Both the position numbers and the translations under genes were made by a program. This document shows, piece after piece, positions 63,086 through 64,000 of a DNA stretch of 64,000 nt (the stretch's first letter is position 1; each line of letters begins with the position of its first letter). The notes under the pieces were generated by a model. It had not been told where the DNA came from. It was given only the letters and a program-made list of their open reading frames with translations, and made no database searches. This stretch comes from Streptomyces sp. L2 (GTDB taxonomy: Bacteria; Actinomycetota; Actinomycetes; Streptomycetales; Streptomycetaceae), in assembly GCF_004124325.1 (NCBI RefSeq), contig NZ_QBDT01000001.1:4154001-4218000 (forward strand). The letters run 5' to 3'.

Positions 63086-63100
63086 CTAATTTAACTCAGT
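63077..63100. promoter_or_regulatory. Imperfect palindrome, TetR operator candidate
   Basis: ACTGGGT ... ACTCAGT over 24 bp (63077-63100), covering the tetR stop and lying 27 bp before the HelD-like gene. Half-site ACTG(G/A)GT. It could be the binding site for the upstream TetR. Confidence 0.45.
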
Positions 63101-63126
63101 CACGCTTTCTGGGTACGGTTGGCCTC

Positions 63127-64000
63127 ATGACGTCAAGCCCACCCGTTTCCCCCGCAGCAGCGCTCCGCACCGAACGCGCGTACCACGACACCTGCCGTGG
63201 CGCCCTCACCGCGATGGTCGACGGCGCCGCCCACCAGGTCGTCACCGGCGAGGACGTCTCCGCCTCCGGCGCCGACGCCGAGGTCCTCGGCTACCAGCTC
63301 CGCAGCCGCGCCAAGGCCCTGCGCGAACTCCCCCCGGGCCCCCTGTTCTTCGGCCGCCTGGACTTCACGGACACGGACCCCGAGCACGGCGGCCAGAGCT
63401 ACCACGTAGGCCGACTCCGCATCACCGAGGACCCGGCCGCCCCACCCCTCGTCGTCGACTGGCGGGCCCCCGTCTCCCGCGCCTTCTACCAGGCGAGCAC
63501 CCGGACGCCTCAGGGCGTCGAGGTACGGCGCCGGTTCGGCTGGGCCCCGGGCAGTCGTGGCGACTCCGCCGACCTGACCGGCCTGGAGGACGAGCACCTC
63601 GCCGGTGCCGGCGAGGACCGGGACGGGCCCGTCAGCGAGATCGTCACCCAGGAGATCGAACGCCCCCGCGTCGGCCCCATGCGGGACATCGCCGCCACCA
63701 TCCAGCCCGAGCAGGACGACCTCGTCCGGGCCGGCCTCGCCACCTCCGTCTGCGTCCAGGGCGCACCCGGCACCGGCAAGACCGCCGTCGGCCTGCACCG
63801 CGCCGCCTTCCTCCTCTACACCCACCCCCAGCGCATCCAGCGCTCCGGTCTGCTCATCCTCGGCCCCAACCGCACCTTCCTCTCCTACATCGCGGAGGTG
63901 CTGCCCGCCCTCGGCGAGACCAACGTCCGCCAGACCACGCTCCTCGACGAGATCGCCCGCCACCCGGCCACCGGCACCGACACTCCGTCCGCCGCGGCCC
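63127..64000 (+). CDS. HelD-like RNA polymerase-associated ATPase, partial
   Basis: Open frame from ATG 63127 past the window end (at least 291 residues). The start matches HelD/UvrD-like proteins: long N-terminal coil, SYHVGRLRITEDPAAPPLVVDWRAPVSRAFYQAS, and a Walker A GAPGTGKTAVGLHRAAFLL, then GLLILGPNRTFLSYIAEVLP. HelD-type proteins release stalled RNA polymerase; some (HelR) confer rifamycin tolerance. 3' end is missing here. Confidence 0.88.
   Translation, partial: MTSSPPVSPAAALRTERAYHDTCRGALTAMVDGAAHQVVTGEDVSASGADAEVLGYQLRSRAKALRELPPGPLFFGRLDFTDTDPEHGGQSYHVGRLRITEDPAAPPLVVDWRAPVSRAFYQASTRTPQGVEVRRRFGWAPGSRGDSADLTGLEDEHLAGAGEDRDGPVSEIVTQEIERPRVGPMRDIAATIQPEQDDLVRAGLATSVCVQGAPGTGKTAVGLHRAAFLLYTHPQRIQRSGLLILGPNRTFLSYIAEVLPALGETNVRQTTLLDEIARHPATGTDTPSAAA

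Overview
The window is chromosomal DNA of a Streptomyces species. Base composition is very GC-rich with strong GC3 bias, GTG starts are common, and the gene set is typical of the genus: GlnR, MshD (mycothiol), Nur, RsiG, Scr1-type XRE regulators with DUF397 partners, and a cysteine-containing leader peptide before a sulfurtransferase. No tRNA, rRNA, CRISPR array or prophage was seen. Most of the window looks like conserved core chromosome.

Layout. 0-9 kb: lipoprotein, CHAD protein and polyphosphate kinase, a GntR-controlled ABC exporter, MshD. 9.1-10.7 kb: two toxin-antitoxin-like gene pairs. 10.7-16.6 kb: histidine kinase, response regulator, HtrA-type protease (with a MITE-like element touching its stop codon), LacI regulator, GlnR. 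16.6-22.4 kb: hydrolases, a MoaD/ThiS-like protein, a WYL regulator and a His-rich DUF4396 membrane protein behind a CsoR-like operator. 37.7-51.9 kb: FUSC protein, HTH proteins, cysA with its leader, DUF1416, DsrE, a trio of anchored proteins, nitrobindin, Nur, YgfZ. 52-64 kb: D-aminoacyl-tRNA deacylase, RsiG, Eis-like GNAT, two paralogous GntR proteins sharing an operator motif, a HAD phosphatase, a 74-bp tandem repeat, a double APH-fold protein, TetR and a truncated HelD-like ATPase.

The standout is about 23.0-37.4 kb: an island that reads as an unusual RiPP (ribosomally made, post-translationally modified peptide) gene cluster. A minus-strand operon starts with three tiny genes (53, 43 and 38 aa). 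The last two are followed or overlapped by hairpins, as in RiPP operons that over-produce precursor. Next come four Fe(II)/2-oxoglutarate JmjC/cupin-like oxygenases, an arginase-fold enzyme whose N-terminus resembles a PqqD-like RiPP recognition element, a TylF-like methyltransferase, an MFS exporter and an RsgA-like GTPase. A second minus-strand group carries an unusual small protein, a tryptophan-halogenase-type enzyme with an N-terminal extension, its flavin reductase and a cation/proton antiporter. An orphan TrmB/LuxR regulator lies between the groups. No lanthipeptide, lasso, thiopeptide, radical-SAM or YcaO enzyme is present. The simplest reading is a peptide that is hydroxylated several times, perhaps O-methylated, deguanidinated (Arg to Orn) and chlorinated on Trp, with self-protection by export and possibly by a ribosome-assembly GTPase.

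The island looks inserted. The last codons and stop of the DUF4396 gene (22.4 kb) are repeated imperfectly (47 of 54 positions) at 37.6 kb, just beyond the peptide operon, and the DNA between looks less GC-rich by eye. All family assignments come from reading motifs; no database search was run.
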